A stretch of DNA of 64,000 nt, from assembly GCA_025174535.1 (NCBI GenBank), contig JALBUN010000021.1, positions 186,001-250,000 of the forward strand, written 5' to 3'. The notes under the pieces are model-generated. The model made no database searches, was not told the origin of the DNA, and was given only the letters and a program-made list of their open reading frames with translations. Shown piece by piece: positions 45,694-57,692 of this stretch; within the stretch, counting starts at the first letter, position 1; each line of letters begins with the position of its first letter. The position numbers were made by a program, and so were the translations under genes. The DNA is from Cantharellus purpuraceus (taxonomy: Eukaryota > Basidiomycota > Agaricomycetes > Cantharellales > Hydnaceae).

Positions 45694-48152
45694 CTAGCGG
45701 TGCACACAGCATGTCGAGTTCAGCGCATTCTCATGCCATCTACGATCCTGAATCTCGTCAAGAAGCACAGCTAGCATGCGATCCATGACTGCCCGCTGAA
45801 GTCTTTTGATGGTTTGACTGCAAAAGTGTAAAGTCAACAACTCATGCAATGGATTATCCCAAATGTCTATCTTCTTACCTCTAGTCAAGCCTTGCCAAGT
45901 CCCGTCGATCGAGTCAAAGGCCAACTAGCATGCCTGCTAGTAAAACACAGTCCGCTACCAGACGGCGGGGAGAGAGGGGCGACTTGGAGTCAAGGCAGAT
46001 GCCAATGAATTTGATCACAAACGGGTCAAATTCCAGATCATTGTTACCCTTGCGCATACGGTATATGAACACATGTGCCATCCACATACGGTCAGATAAA
46101 GGGAGGCGTGACATATGCAGATGGTTAGGTGGATTGTCTACCGCAGAAGAAACAACCAGAAGCCCTGGATCATCTGGGACCATGCGCCACCAAGTAGGAT
46201 CATCCGCGAACACTACGCTCCCACTCATGTAAATATCAAATGGATTGCCCAGATCTTGTTCAATACAAAGTCGCCACATTGCTTTCAGGCATCCCACTGC
46301 GCCTACTTGTGCGGGAGGAAGAATCTGATTGTCAGAGTCAAAGCATGCATAGAATCCACTTTTCAATCGCTCCATGAGGGCACTAGTCACCTCCACCCTG
46401 GCCGGCCACTCAATATCCAGTACCATTCCAGCTGCCGCAGTGATAATCTCTGTGTCCGTAGTTGTCTCAAGTAGCCATTAGATGGCGTGGGGTGGCACAA
46501 TGTCTACTGGTGAAAACTCGGCATCATCTGATCACAGAAACTAAAATGAAGCTGATTGGAAGATGTCTGTTCCCCAGTAGCTCCTAGCTGCTCCAACCCT
46601 ACAGCCGCCTCTGGGTCAGCGGTCGAGAGGGGTATTTGGCTGCAGGTGGAAAATATAGGGGAGAGACATAGGGAAAGGCGCACAATCCAGTCAGAGATCA
46701 GGCTCTGCAGTGGAAAAGGCACCCTTCAAGAACTTTTGAAGGAGATTCAGAATGCCTCCCCATGTTTTTGCAACCGACCTTTGGAAGGGAGCCGTGAATG
46801 TAAAGACACGCTGAAGTACCGTTGACACTGGCGTCTGGAATGGACAGTCGGGCGGTTTCAACGATGACATGATGGTGGGGGGATAGAATACAAATCCGAA
46901 TGCCGTTGTCGCCATAATCACACTTGCAACCGTATGTTGCAGAGTCCAGATATTGGCAGCGAGAGCAATCCCAAAGAAGAGCAGGGACATCTGGAGTAAG
47001 ATCGGAAGTGTGGCGGTGGTTGTGTTGAAATGCCACGTTGACAGTGCATTCAGCTTCTTCTGCCTACGCTGGCAGCGTTCGTGCAAGGCGCCTTGTCCAA
47101 GAAAGCGGTGTTTTGAAGTGGCCCAACCACTGTTTGCCTAGCACTGCACCGAATGCAGCCAAGAGACTGCTAGAGAGACCTGTGTATGCCAGCATCTGGA
47201 TCCAAATAGTCGTATAATTTGGTCCAGTCCAGACGGCAAGGGATGCCTGTTGCACGAGAAACGTAGAATTGCTGATAGTGTTAATCAAAATCATTAAGAG
47301 GGCGTTGGTGGAGTCACTGGGAACCGGACTGAGACTCGACTGCATGTTGACGATGAAAGCTGAGCTGACGGCAGAGAATAGACCAGCCTAAATAACGTGT
47401 TTGAATGAAGTTCAGGTCAACGTATAGAACACATACAATATAAGTAGTACATCTAGATCACCACTGTGTCTCTTGATCAGCTCATCATCATACTGTCTGG
47501 CGATCCGTTCATATGTAGACCAGAAACGGGAGGGGGCATCCTTTCTAGTCCATTCAAATATATTGGATTCATACATTATGTTGAGGATATCTTGAAGGAT
47601 GGTCTCGGATCTGGTCCCAAACCGTCAGCATGGAATTAGATAAGGAATCATGCACTCACTTTGTTGTTGGTTTGTCCGATACGATGGGCTCAGAATGATT
47701 GGGGCTAGGTTCCTGTTTGCCGACGTTGTTGGGATGTTAGCTTGGGGGGAATCTACAAGATGTTGCAATGGGGATTGGAGTTCATGCGTGGTATGTATTG
47801 CGTCTTGGAGAATGGCTTCCGGCCCGGTGGCAGGCCATCCTTTTCACATATTAGTTCAAGAGGTGCACTCCCAATAAGTCGTCGTATTGCCTCACCGTTG
47901 TATGACATGTCAATCAACTCATCCTCATCCTGGTGAGCTAGAGGACGTCCTGTGCACCCAGTCTGGTCAAGTGGCGGAGTGTGTGATTCATGCCTAGTAT
48001 CGGTTGCATCAGGAGGTGGAGTCTCTGGGCTGATTGTACGCCGTCAGCATTAATCTTGCGTGGCGGACTACTAGGTGTGCACACCACGTTGACGGTTGGT
48101 CAGACACTGCAGAGACCGGTGGATTACTTCCTTGCACGGTGGGGTCAGACAT
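45694..48152 (-). pseudogene. DUF6535 protein copy B, truncated and broken
   Basis: This is a segmental duplicate of gene A (45.69-48.43 kb matches 14.55-17.29 kb). The start ATG (48152) in MSDPTVQGSNPP is retained and intron 2 is still recognisable. Lesions: the exon 1 donor GTGAGTGC is changed; one base is lost at the exon 4/intron 4 border (ATATT for ATATTC); a frame break falls near 47065-47085; and a TGA at 45914 replaces Arg (gene A has LVGLRIDRR, here LVGL-stop). The C-terminus stops at 45694 after residues equivalent to HENAL in gene A, so about 390 residues are absent. Membrane helices are still legible (LLAAFGAVLGKQWLGHF). Confidence 0.85.
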
Positions 48153-49520
48153 GGTGGACGGAGAACGGAGAACTGCCAGGCCTCTCTTTCTGCTTCTTGA
48201 GATGTCGTCACCTCCTTCGCTTCCACACCTGGCACTAGAACACCGGTTAACGTGACAGCGTGTTTGTCACGCCTAAGATCACGTGCAAATATTGAGCCCA
48301 CATATGCTGCCATTCTAACATTGATGGTGTTCATGGACGTACTCAGAACCGATGAGCTGGAATAGAGCTTTGAGTTGATGCCTGTCATGATCACCCCAAC
48401 CTCCAAAAAAGGCGAAATGCCCGCCATAGCTGACTATGTGGAAATCAGTGAGATGAATGTGGAAGGCGAGGACTAATGTGCTGACTCGCCGATAATGATG
48501 TCTGATCAATCTCCGAATCTCCAGAATCTCGGTCCTCGAAGGTAATCACCAATAACAGTGTACATTGTTGTAAACAAGACCCATCCCGATTTCCGACTCT
48601 CAATCAATACCATCCCACCTTGGATATATTTCAGATGATACACTAGCTTTCCCGGGAAGCGCGTCTTGGGTTGATGAGTTGGATATCACCAACATCCACT
48701 GCCTCTGCATCGTGGTGCACCCCAGCGACCGAAACTGAGGCGCCGCATGCAACGCGCTGAGCCTTCTCCAAGACCCCATCATCCCAGCTGCGTCAGGAGC
48801 CCGTCGTTATTCTATCATATATATGTGGCCCCGCAATCTGGGCACGCCCCTCCATAAGTCACGCAGTGCTCATGCCAGGAATTCTATTCGTATCACTCCA
48901 AACGATATAAGATGATGGCTTGTATATATTTCTCAATGCGGTGCAGAGTCTGGCAGCCATAGTGGAAAGCTGTGAAAAGGTATTGCGGAGTGTTGGTGTG
49001 TTTGAGCGGGACGGAGGTTGAAGGATCCGGAGTGGCCGGCCTTGGCGGTAGTAGTGGAACGAACATGATAAAATAGAAATTTGTTGCGTGGATCAGGGTC
49101 TGTGAGGCATTGGATACATTGAGAAGCGGTGTGGGGGAGCATTGGGTTGTATGGCGCGTGTCCACTGGCATTCTTCTCGCTTCTGTCATGCTGCTGATAT
49201 TATTCCATGCTATTTCCGGTAGACATACTAGTCCCGTCCCTCCTAATAATTAGAGGGTCCTCACACTTACCCACAACATTCAAAACATCAGCGCTTTTGA
49301 TTCTCACCAAATGTGTAGCAACTAACTCATGAGCTCCAAATGTATATACGTCAAGGTTGAGGGATCCTGCGTCGAGCTGATCAAACTCGAAGGCTCAGCT
49401 ACAAATGCGGTTGCCAAACCGAGATCCAATAAGAAGACCTCTTTCTCAAAACAAAGTAGTGTACCTGATGAGAACAAAACAGACGCAGACCACATAGATA
49501 ACTGAAGACGGACTGCATGA
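48153..49520. repeat. Flank of DUF6535 copy B, shared with the other copies
   Basis: Bases 48153-48430 match the upstream flank of gene A (16960-17290). Bases 48580-49200 match 12530-13180, and 49390-49520 match 11895-12000. The blocks contain no convincing gene of their own. They show that the DUF6535 unit was duplicated with its 5' flank and then rearranged. Confidence 0.65.
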
Positions 49521-50670
49521 GCCCCAGACGTCCTGGATTCTAACCCTACGACGAAGAATACGGAAGCGGCGCCCCTGCATCAAATAGCGCTGCACCTTCT
49601 CTCACAGGCCACAGCTTTTGTCACCGCACACTGCGAGCCTGCATTATGAGCGGGCGATGCTTACGGTCATGGAGGCGGCGGCGGGTCTAGCATGCATACC
49701 TGTGTCTGAGCTGATATGTATGTCTCAGTGGTAAGCTAGAGAGTAGGCCTAGGGTTAGCAAGCATCACAGGCAGCTCTGAGGGAATACCTACATCAAGTT
49801 GTAGCACTCGCACATGCATCATGGGGTGTGACATAAAGAATCACATACAACATTGCAACGCCAGGATACAATACCACAGCTGGGCTTGTGTCAATGAGCT
49901 ATATACTCCGAGTCTACCACACGAGTACACACCAAGCCCTGCGAGGAAACGAGCAGACTACCAATGGTAGAAATGTCATGAGGCCCACCCACACTTCTTG
50001 ATGGGAATACAGCCAACAGGCTTTATATACCCTTGCCTCATGCATGGGGATTGGCCAATAATTTACTGAGACAACTGCTACCATCACCTGCATGCACGCA
50101 AACCAAAGGAGCTCCCACATGGTGTCAGTTTGGTGCCTTGTTGTCATGTTGTATCATCCTGACATTGAATTCAATGGTGTTTTGGCTAAAACAATCATGT
50201 GTCTTAAAAGCGGCGACATAGATACATGTATAGCACCGTGCACGTACGTTAGCTGCCACCAGGATTGATAGTGTCAAGGACAAAACACTCTGCACATGCA
50301 CTGCTGTTCCCAATAAACCCCCCGGATGCCTGCTGTCTTGTCATCAGAGCAGTGATCTCGTTTGGGGAGATTTACATGGTCAGCGCCACACCAGACATGG
50401 CGTACTCCATTCATCATCTTTATCGAATAGGGATAGAGCTATATTTCATGTAGACGTAGCGTCGTGTTAAAAGATGCATTGTCTGACGAAGGAAAGACCA
50501 TCAGTGCCTACTCTATCCAGTGAGGATCTTAGCTATCAATATTGGGATACTTACCTGTGTGGGATGTTTTGCGACATTCATAACATTGTCCACGCTTCTT
50601 CTAACGCTTGCTTTGTGCCCGTTATTCATGTCCTTTCGTGATTGAAACATGCGCCTAGGCGAGGGAAGTG
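49521..50670. other. No gene seen
   Basis: No recognised ORF or repeat apart from a short stretch resembling the following duplication near its right end. Confidence 0.35.
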
Positions 50671-51352
50671 TACTTTCTGAGGGTCGTGGGTAGGCCGTGG
50701 GATGTGAGGACGCTCCAAAGTTCCGAGGTGCAAGGTGTTTGATGGGCTGAGTGGTCTACATGCCGCAATCGTGGCCATGCAAGCAAAGAAGCCAACTACC
50801 GCGAGATCACGCTAGACCCGGCATTGCGTACATGACATCCATGCACCGTCGAGTACAGTGTAGACAGTAGACGTACGGACAAGTCATTGCTAACACGCAG
50901 TGAAGGATGGAAGACAAATGCGTTGTCCCCTGATATTAATCATCGTCACAAATGGCATACCAGAAACAGAGGGGTCGACCCCAAATAAGCTCTCTGCCTG
51001 GACCAGCGGCAGCCTCTTGAACACCTTCCGAGGCACTCTGCGTACTTTCTGAGGATCTCAGGTAGGCCGTGGGATGTGAGGACGCTCCAAAGTTCCGGAC
51101 GTGGAAGGTGTTTGATGGGCTGAGTGGTCCACATGCCGCGATCGTGGCCATGCAAGTAAAAAAGCCAACTACCACAAGATCACGCTAGACCCGACATTGC
51201 GTACGTGACATCCATGCACCGTCGAGTATAGTGTAGACAGTAGACGTACGGACAAGTCATTGCTAACACGCGGTGAAGAGTGGAAGACAAATGTGTCGTC
51301 CGCCTGGACCAGCAGAAGCCTCTTGAGCACCTTCCGAGGCACTTCGTGAATA
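50671..51352 (+). repeat. Tandem duplication, unit 372 bp
   Basis: Unit 1 is 50671-51042 and unit 2 is 51043-51352, both beginning TACTTTCTGAGG. They share the stretches GTGGGATGTGAGGACGCTCC, CAAGTCATTGCTAACACGC and the CCTGGACCAGC...CACCTTCCGAGGCACT end. Unit 2 lacks about 60 bp before CCTGGACCAG. ORFs (50936-51175 minus, 51180-51437 minus) read through both units and are likely shadows. Confidence 0.85.
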
Positions 51353-52660
51353 TGCATACGTACATCCAACCCAAACACGCAGTAGGCCCAGAAAGTTCGT
51401 AAAAGGGAGGCCCTATCTGGCAATCGACATGTGACAAAGGCGCAGTTATCGATCATTGCCGTGGGTGCGGATTTAATAAGAGAACCGAGTCGTGAAGCGA
51501 GATGGCAGACAAGACGTGGCAGGCATCGACTGTGTTCCTTGGAGCGACTGAATGTGAACGGCAACCACTCGGCAGCTTACTCTTGTCCCACTCATCGGCC
51601 AGGTATTTCAGGCAGGGCGCTAACTAGCACCTCTTTCCCACTCCCTTCTCCTTGTACGATGGTGGCACCGCTATGTGTCTCGTCCTCGTGCTCGATGGGA
51701 TTCCATGCGCGTGCTGGCTTAAGCACGGTGTTGGTGGTTCGAGAGTTCCCAGAGACCGACTGAGGCGAGTACAGAGCCAGAGCTATACCGTGCTTTTCCA
51801 CTCCATCCTTCCGCGGCTCGACGTCCGTATGAAGCATCGCCGTGATACGATTGTCGTTGATAACGCCGCTGGATGGGGCCCATGCACGATCGTGCATGTG
51901 TGCGTCCCCCACACGCGAGCTCATCAACCGTTGTTCACGGCCATGCTCCCTATCGACATTCTCACCGCCTATCGTGCGAACGACCAGTGTCTGCTCGAGT
52001 GCAAATGGGCATTTGCATTGCCTGTATGTAAACCTGAGTATACATCGAGTTTGTCGTCGCTATCGGGGCAGCGTACTAGTGCCATGAGACGTGTGGGTGC
52101 CACACACACGGACCACCTACCCTATCGAGTCGATTCGCGTGACAAGGGCCATCGTCCACGATCCTGTCCAGTATCGGAACGTGCTTGTCCCAGCAACGTT
52201 TTTATCTTGAGAAGCTCCGCGACGGTTGTGGCTGGTGCGCACAGTAAGAGATACAGTCCTTCAATGCACGTTTCATATTGCTCACCGCTTAAATATGCCT
52301 ATTTGTTTCGTCGGCCGTCGACACCGTCGACAAAACTTTGATAAGAAGCATCAGATATAAGCATGTATCAGGTCTTCATCGTGACAACACGTCAATTGAG
52401 ATTTGGGAGGACATTGTCAAAAAAAACACATGGACAGAGCGCACTTTGCTTTGCTGACAATCCGAGTCCTCCCGAGTCAAGTTGCATGCTATGGGGGATC
52501 GCAACGTCGGAGAGACCATGCCTTGACTGTCTGACTTGACTGTCTGACTGTCCGACACTTGTGTCGTCCGTCCATCGATCGTCTCGAAGATTTGTCCGCT
52601 AGATCGGGCTTAGATGGCATGCGATATTCGTCTTCGTAGTCTTGAGCCATCGAGCTACAC
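51353..52660. other. No gene supported
   Basis: The 229-codon ORF at 51652-52341 (plus) is the longest frame. Its composition (Cys, Arg, Ser rich, no helices or motif) and overlapping ORFs on the same stretch suggest chance. No introns or family signal. Confidence 0.35.
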
Positions 52661-52717
52661 AGAATATGAATACTTTCTTATCAGTTATTTCACGTCTCTC
52701 TTTTGCTCAACATGGTG

Positions 52718-53760
52718 AAACACTCACAACTTGTATCAATCAGGTTTGCTTCACGCTGTCTCTTATACATAGTCCCGTGCCCAATGGCTTGCGTATCGAG
52801 TTAAGCAGACTGTCGTCATCTCCATCGCATGTCGTAAGACTCACGATTTACACCCAACCTATTCCCAGTCCCTCACATGTATGGATACTATCATCAACTC
52901 AATCACAAATTCTGTCAAGATTTATTAGACCCACACCTTACATTCAGACCTCCAGTCTTGCACGCATGTCTGGCAAGATGATCACCGGCACAGCAGAGCC
53001 TTGTTGCGGATTCCCAAGCTACCCATGCCGTCATCAACTCTATCGCATGTTCTGTACAGACTTATAAAACTCACGACTTGCATCCAACTTCCCAATCCTT
53101 CACACGTGCAAAAACGCATTCGCATTGTTGATGTTCAGGCTACAAAGGTGGATAGTATCCTCAGCTGAATATCCTGTCTAAAACCGGAAGACTCACAGCT
53201 TGCGTCTGACCTTGTTCCCAGTCACGTCTACACCCCACTGCCAGCAGAACGGAAAGGCGTGTTGGAGGCTGGGGGAAACTGGGGAAGACGGGTGTTAGCA
53301 AGAGCCCACACCCATCTCTCCCAGTTTCCCTATGAACCATTGGCACTTCAACTGACGGAGAATGTAAATGCCTCCGTGGGCATGTCATTTTAGAGTTGTG
53401 AGACTTACGGCTCGTGCCCAACACCTCTAGTCCTGCAGACATACCTCCCGACCCAATGGCCTGCAGCACATACTCTTATGACAAGTGTTCAGGCTACAGA
53501 GGTTGATTATCTCAGACCGCTATAGAATGAAAAGACTCACGACTTGCGTCCCAACATTCCTCCCAGTCACGTATTCGTGTCTCCACTCCACGAGAACAGA
53601 ATGGGTGCCATCTTCATGTCTTCGCGCCCCGGAAAGGATTGCAGAGCGTGCTCATGTCTTGAACATCCGCGCTACATGGATTGTTAGTATGCTCTATCGT
53701 GTATCATCCCTGCAGACGTGAGACTCACCGCTCCATCTCCGTCCTTCTCTGGTGCCAGTG
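52718..53760 (-). repeat. Degenerate array of eight donor-like repeats
   Basis: Eight copies of (A)GACTCACGACTTGC(A/G)TCC occur at about 52718, 52836, 52926, 53066, 53188, 53400, 53531 and 53720, spaced 90-212 bp. Six of them continue with CCCA(A/C)...CAGTC.C.CA(C/T)(A/G)(C/T)GT. A second segment, TTCAGGCTACA(A/G)AGGT, recurs at 53131 and 53487. On the minus strand each core reads GTGAGTC, a consensus 5' splice site. It could be a gene with duplicated exon/intron units, or a minisatellite. Confidence 0.6.
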
Positions 53761-56700
53761 TACGGGGAACCTCGTGTCAAATCGTCTCCGCCCTCGCCCT
53801 CGCCATCGCCCTTATCCGCATCGTCATCTTTGGAGGAGAAAAGGTGGCTGGGCTGGTGTGTGTTGCGACCGGAGAAGGTTTCTGTCGCCGATGACCATGA
53901 GAGGGTATATCTAGTAGCGCATACAGTTTGACTCGGGTTAAGTGAACGAGCGAGAAGTAAAGCAATACTCCGAAGCACTCACCTACTTCTCATGTGGTTT
54001 CAGCGTGGGGTGTTGCTGCAAACACGGCAGGATAGGCGTCTCTGGCCGTGGGGATTCACAAGTTATCCCGGCGCAGGGGGGGGCTTGGTGTAAAGCAGAA
54101 TGAAGGGTCGGGCGCCATGGTAGGGTCCTGCATGTCGTTCCCCCCGTCGTTGGATATCGATCGTGCCAAGGGGATGAAGGTTAGTTTCAAGGATACGCGC
54201 TGGTGTCGCTTGACCACGGAGTCACTGGTATGACCGCCTGGCTGGTTCTCCGAATTTCTCCGTGCCTCTCGGCCTTTCACATTTCAGTGTGCTGCCTAAG
54301 TGTTCTCTGTCATTGTTGCACCCTGCTGCTGAACGTCTGCCACCGTAGATACGTCTGTCCAACGCTCCTCGGTCCATGTCTTCTTCATCCCCACGGCCGG
54401 CACCCCGCCCCAGAATCTGGCCTTTCTAGCCAATGCTCACCGACCCTTCTAGAGGGAGCATGACTCCAATGGCATGCTCTCGTCCCTTCCGGCCAACCCT
54501 CACCTCGGAATCCGGAGTGGTGGGAGAAGAACGCGGGGTGCAATGACCGCTTCTTGCCTATGCAATTTCTTCATTAAATTAACTGACGTTGGGCACTGAC
54601 AAGATCGATTCGTGTGTATACGTGGTGCAAATTATTATTATTATTGGCAGGCTTTTCTGATTGACGTGTATTATTTGCAGCAACGGCAGCTGCAGCTGCA
54701 TTCATTCTATCGTGCATGTTCCTCTGAGAGGACTCACCTGCATGCTCCGGCCTACTACAGTGCCTTACAACGAGGATAGTTAGTCCCAGCCATTCCGAAG
54801 ACATTAGCATTTCAATATTGGGGCCGTCTTTTGTCGTTCGCACACCGCTTTTCGGGCTTGTGGCCTTGGTGGTTCTATTAGTGTCAGTCTGGCTCTTCAA
54901 TCAGGAGTAGAAGCTCAAGCTTTGCATGCTCGGTGGTGTCCGTTCTTTATTGGCCTTGGGTACTCACGCTTCTGACGAATATTCACCAGGAATGTGGGGC
55001 TGAATGATTTGTGCATTCCAGAGTGTTCCCACTAATGTTGTCGTATAATATTACTAGGTCAGAGGCAATGTCGCACAAATACTATCAATGCCCCTCCACG
55101 CAACACCTTTTGACGACTCGAGCGCGACCCGAACGAGCCCGCAGTCATCTCATCAATACGTAACGTGCAGCATTCCATGCATCACTGTTTCGCTGCGAAT
55201 ACGCGTGGACTTTAGATTCCCATAACATTGCGTGTGGCCCGAGTGGTGTTGACGTGTGCCTGTTTATACAGTAAAATGCTCACGTCGAAGGAAGTCACAC
55301 CCTAGTGGGTCAGTTTGCTGAGTATTCTACAACATTTGTTCGCTTTACTTGGTACACAACATATCCATTGCCACAATTGCAAGCCTCTACAGTACACGAT
55401 AGTAGCAAATGGACACTAAAGTGAAGCCATTTTAGCGAAAGGATGACCATCCCTCTGCATGAGGTTATTTCTATACCCGAAACTGCACAGAAAAGAGACC
55501 GCTGGGGAAGACTGCCCTTTTCCAAATGCCGTATACTTCTGCTCGTGTCGTTTTGAGTGTTTCTGTGACGTGAGGACAAAAATGCGTACATCCCTTGAAG
55601 CATAGAAATGGGGGTCCTCCACAAAACATGATTCTTATGCCTTTCACTGCGCCATACTAGGCCCTCCGTGTCTCGAGGTGTCAGCTCCCCAGGAGAGGAG
55701 AGGAGAAGTCAGAAGGAAGCCAGAGCTATGGGTAAGAGTAGAGAGTATCTCAGGCGAGAGCCATCATGGGAGGCAGTGTAATCTGTTGCGATGGTGTGGT
55801 GTGTACTCTAAGAGGGGAGATGCTGGTGTGGTGCCCATCTTTCGGAGAGAATGCGAACGCATCGTAGTCTTTTTGTGAGCTGAGAGACATATCAATGGTG
55901 ATGACCATGACCTCTCATCATAGTCCACGCTTTACCAGGGCAAGTGACCTCTTCCCGTGCATGCTTGATCCTCCAAAACGTCAATTGAAACCATGCGTCT
56001 TCTATTTCAGAACAAGTGATACAAATGAACAATTCGATACCATTGAACAATACGAGCATTATAGCCGGTTAGAGCATGTGTAAAGGGCTGGGTTGCATTT
56101 GGGCTTTGATCCTGCTCTTACCTCAACTCAGCGTGACATCCCACAATACTAGGTGATATACCAACCAGTCTGTTGGCAAGCTGTACAGCGCTGAAAAGTG
56201 ATGGATATCCTGATTCAACATCACATGTATATTGTGCTCTTTGCAACCATAGATGCTATATACTGTGTCTGTTCCAGTTTGTGGTATCACTGTTAGTGGA
56301 CAAAGTGATCAGGTCCAGTATGATGGGTAGTCCTGAACAGAATTCAGGACTCTTAGGAAACGTTGGAATTAGGCCCTCTGCAGTACAAATCACAGGACTT
56401 CCAGACTGTGGGCTGGCTGTTGGATCACAGCTAGGCAATTAGGTTTTAAGGCATGTGTCAGTGGCCAGAGGCCCTTTGTATATGCACCAGGGATAACTGA
56501 AAGATTAATGTCGACTGATACTGCAACAGATGGTGCTTCCATATTTTGGATAAAGAGGAGTTGAGCATAATCACCCTGATATTCAGCAATATCATTGAGA
56601 ATGAGTCAGAGCAGAGTTTGAATATACCCATACGATCTCCACATAGGACCAGTAATCCTCACCTTTCTTGACTTGGATGACAGCTTTTTTTTTTTTTTTT

Positions 56701-56849
56701 TTCACTGTTTCTGGGCTTCTCTTTCTGGGACAGGAGCTCACCAAGGCGTAGAGTGGAGTAAATAGTTCAAAGGTATCCAGGTAGATGAAGTGCTACTTTG
56801 GCTTTGAGAAGAAGTAAAGTTGTCTTCTGGGACAGGAAATTTTGTTTGC
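53761..56849. other. No gene supported
   Basis: Short ORFs only. A minus frame at 54574-54900 contains PNIEMLMSSEWLGLTILVV and low-complexity Ala and Asn runs; it may be the tail of a membrane protein but stays unassigned. Simple repeats include (ATT)n near 54632-54645 and a poly-T run of about 20 near 56684-56702. A palindromic CCTGAACAGAATTCAGG lies near 56332. Confidence 0.35.
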
Positions 56850-57107
56850 TCCAAGGATGTGAAGTCAATCACAAGAGGCCAACGGCCTTACATGAGTATA
56901 TCCGAGTCCGATGGGGATGGATGTCTGGGTTCCTATGGTGATGCTGATGCATCAATTGGAACCAGAGATGGATGGGCGGAATTGGTGGTTACAATCAGAC
57001 AGGTAAATGGAGATGTGATGGTTTCCAAATGGAGTATAGATTTCATACGCATGGGGATTTGAGTGGATCGGATGGGGATCTGGGCGTTAATGAATATAGT
57101 CATAACA
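56850..57107 (-). repeat. LTR family A, partial copy (probable 3' LTR of gypsy)
   Basis: The minus strand begins TGTTATGACTATATTCATTAACG at 57107 and matches the first half of the 63496-62977 LTR for about 250 bp, then diverges near CTCCAAGGATG. It has the right strand and side to be the 3' LTR of the chromovirus, truncated at its distal end. The ORFs in it are LTR shadows also seen at 63262-63549. Confidence 0.7.
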
Positions 57108-57248
57108 GTATCTCTCCATTTAAGGCCGAGCCCCTGAGGCCTCATGTCCGTAGATTGAATAGGTGAGACGATTGGGCACAGTCAGAGTTATACTGGGGGT
57201 CTGGAGACATATAAAAGGAGGGGCCTGATTGAGGCCTTATCCCCAACG

Positions 57249-57692
57249 ATGTCAAACCCTTTGGCAAGCATGAGTGTGGCTGAGCTTGAGCAGTTGCTCT
57301 TGGCCTGATGGAAGGAAGAGGAAGAGGAGCAGAGACAGAAAGAGGAGGGGGAGTGGAGACGGAAGAAGGAGGAGAAGGAGTGGAGATGGAAGGAGGAGGA
57401 GGAGGAGCAGAGACAGAAGGAGGAGGAGGAGCGGAGATGGAAGGAGGTGGCGGAGGCAGAACAGAGAAGGAAGGAGGAGGAAGCAAAAGCTGAGAGGGCC
57501 TGCAGGGTCAAGGAACTTGTGGCCGCGATGGAAGCCGCGAGACTGAAGGAAGTGGAGGAGCAGGTGCATGAGCTAGAAGCCACCATGAAGGTAGAGGAGG
57601 AGGTGACCGGGGTGACCAGTCACCCAGGAAGTCTGAGTGTGCCAATACGGGCAGGGACCCCTGAGGTCGCCATCATCTCCATTATGCGGTGA
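57249..57692 (+). pseudogene. Glu/Lys/Arg-rich coiled-coil ORF, interrupted by LTR
   Basis: The frame opens MSNPLASMSVAELEQLLLA, has one TGA at 57306 (CGA expected), then a long charged helix of WKEEEEEQRQ and RRWKEVAEAE-type repeats and VKELVAAMEAARLKEVEEQV, ending SVPIRAGTPEVAIISIMR. Its terminal TGA (57690-57692) is the first three bases of LTR family B (TGACAAGCC), so the ORF is cut by that insertion. It resembles charged gag-like proteins common in agaricomycete genomes; a Cys-cluster tail at 59747-59890 may be the displaced end of this or the neighbouring element protein. Confidence 0.6.

Noticed and set aside
51652..52341. 229-codon ORF on the plus strand
   Set aside because: Long for a chance ORF, but it overlaps others, has no domain, no helices and no homologous text, and its composition is unlike the supported genes.
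54574..54900. Minus ORF with SSEWLGLTILVV and poly-Ala/Asn
   Set aside because: A single hydrophobic stretch and low-complexity runs are not enough to call a gene.
57252..57586. Leu/Ser/Pro-rich ORFs on the minus strand
   Set aside because: These are the antisense of the GAG/GAA repeats of the charged plus ORF.
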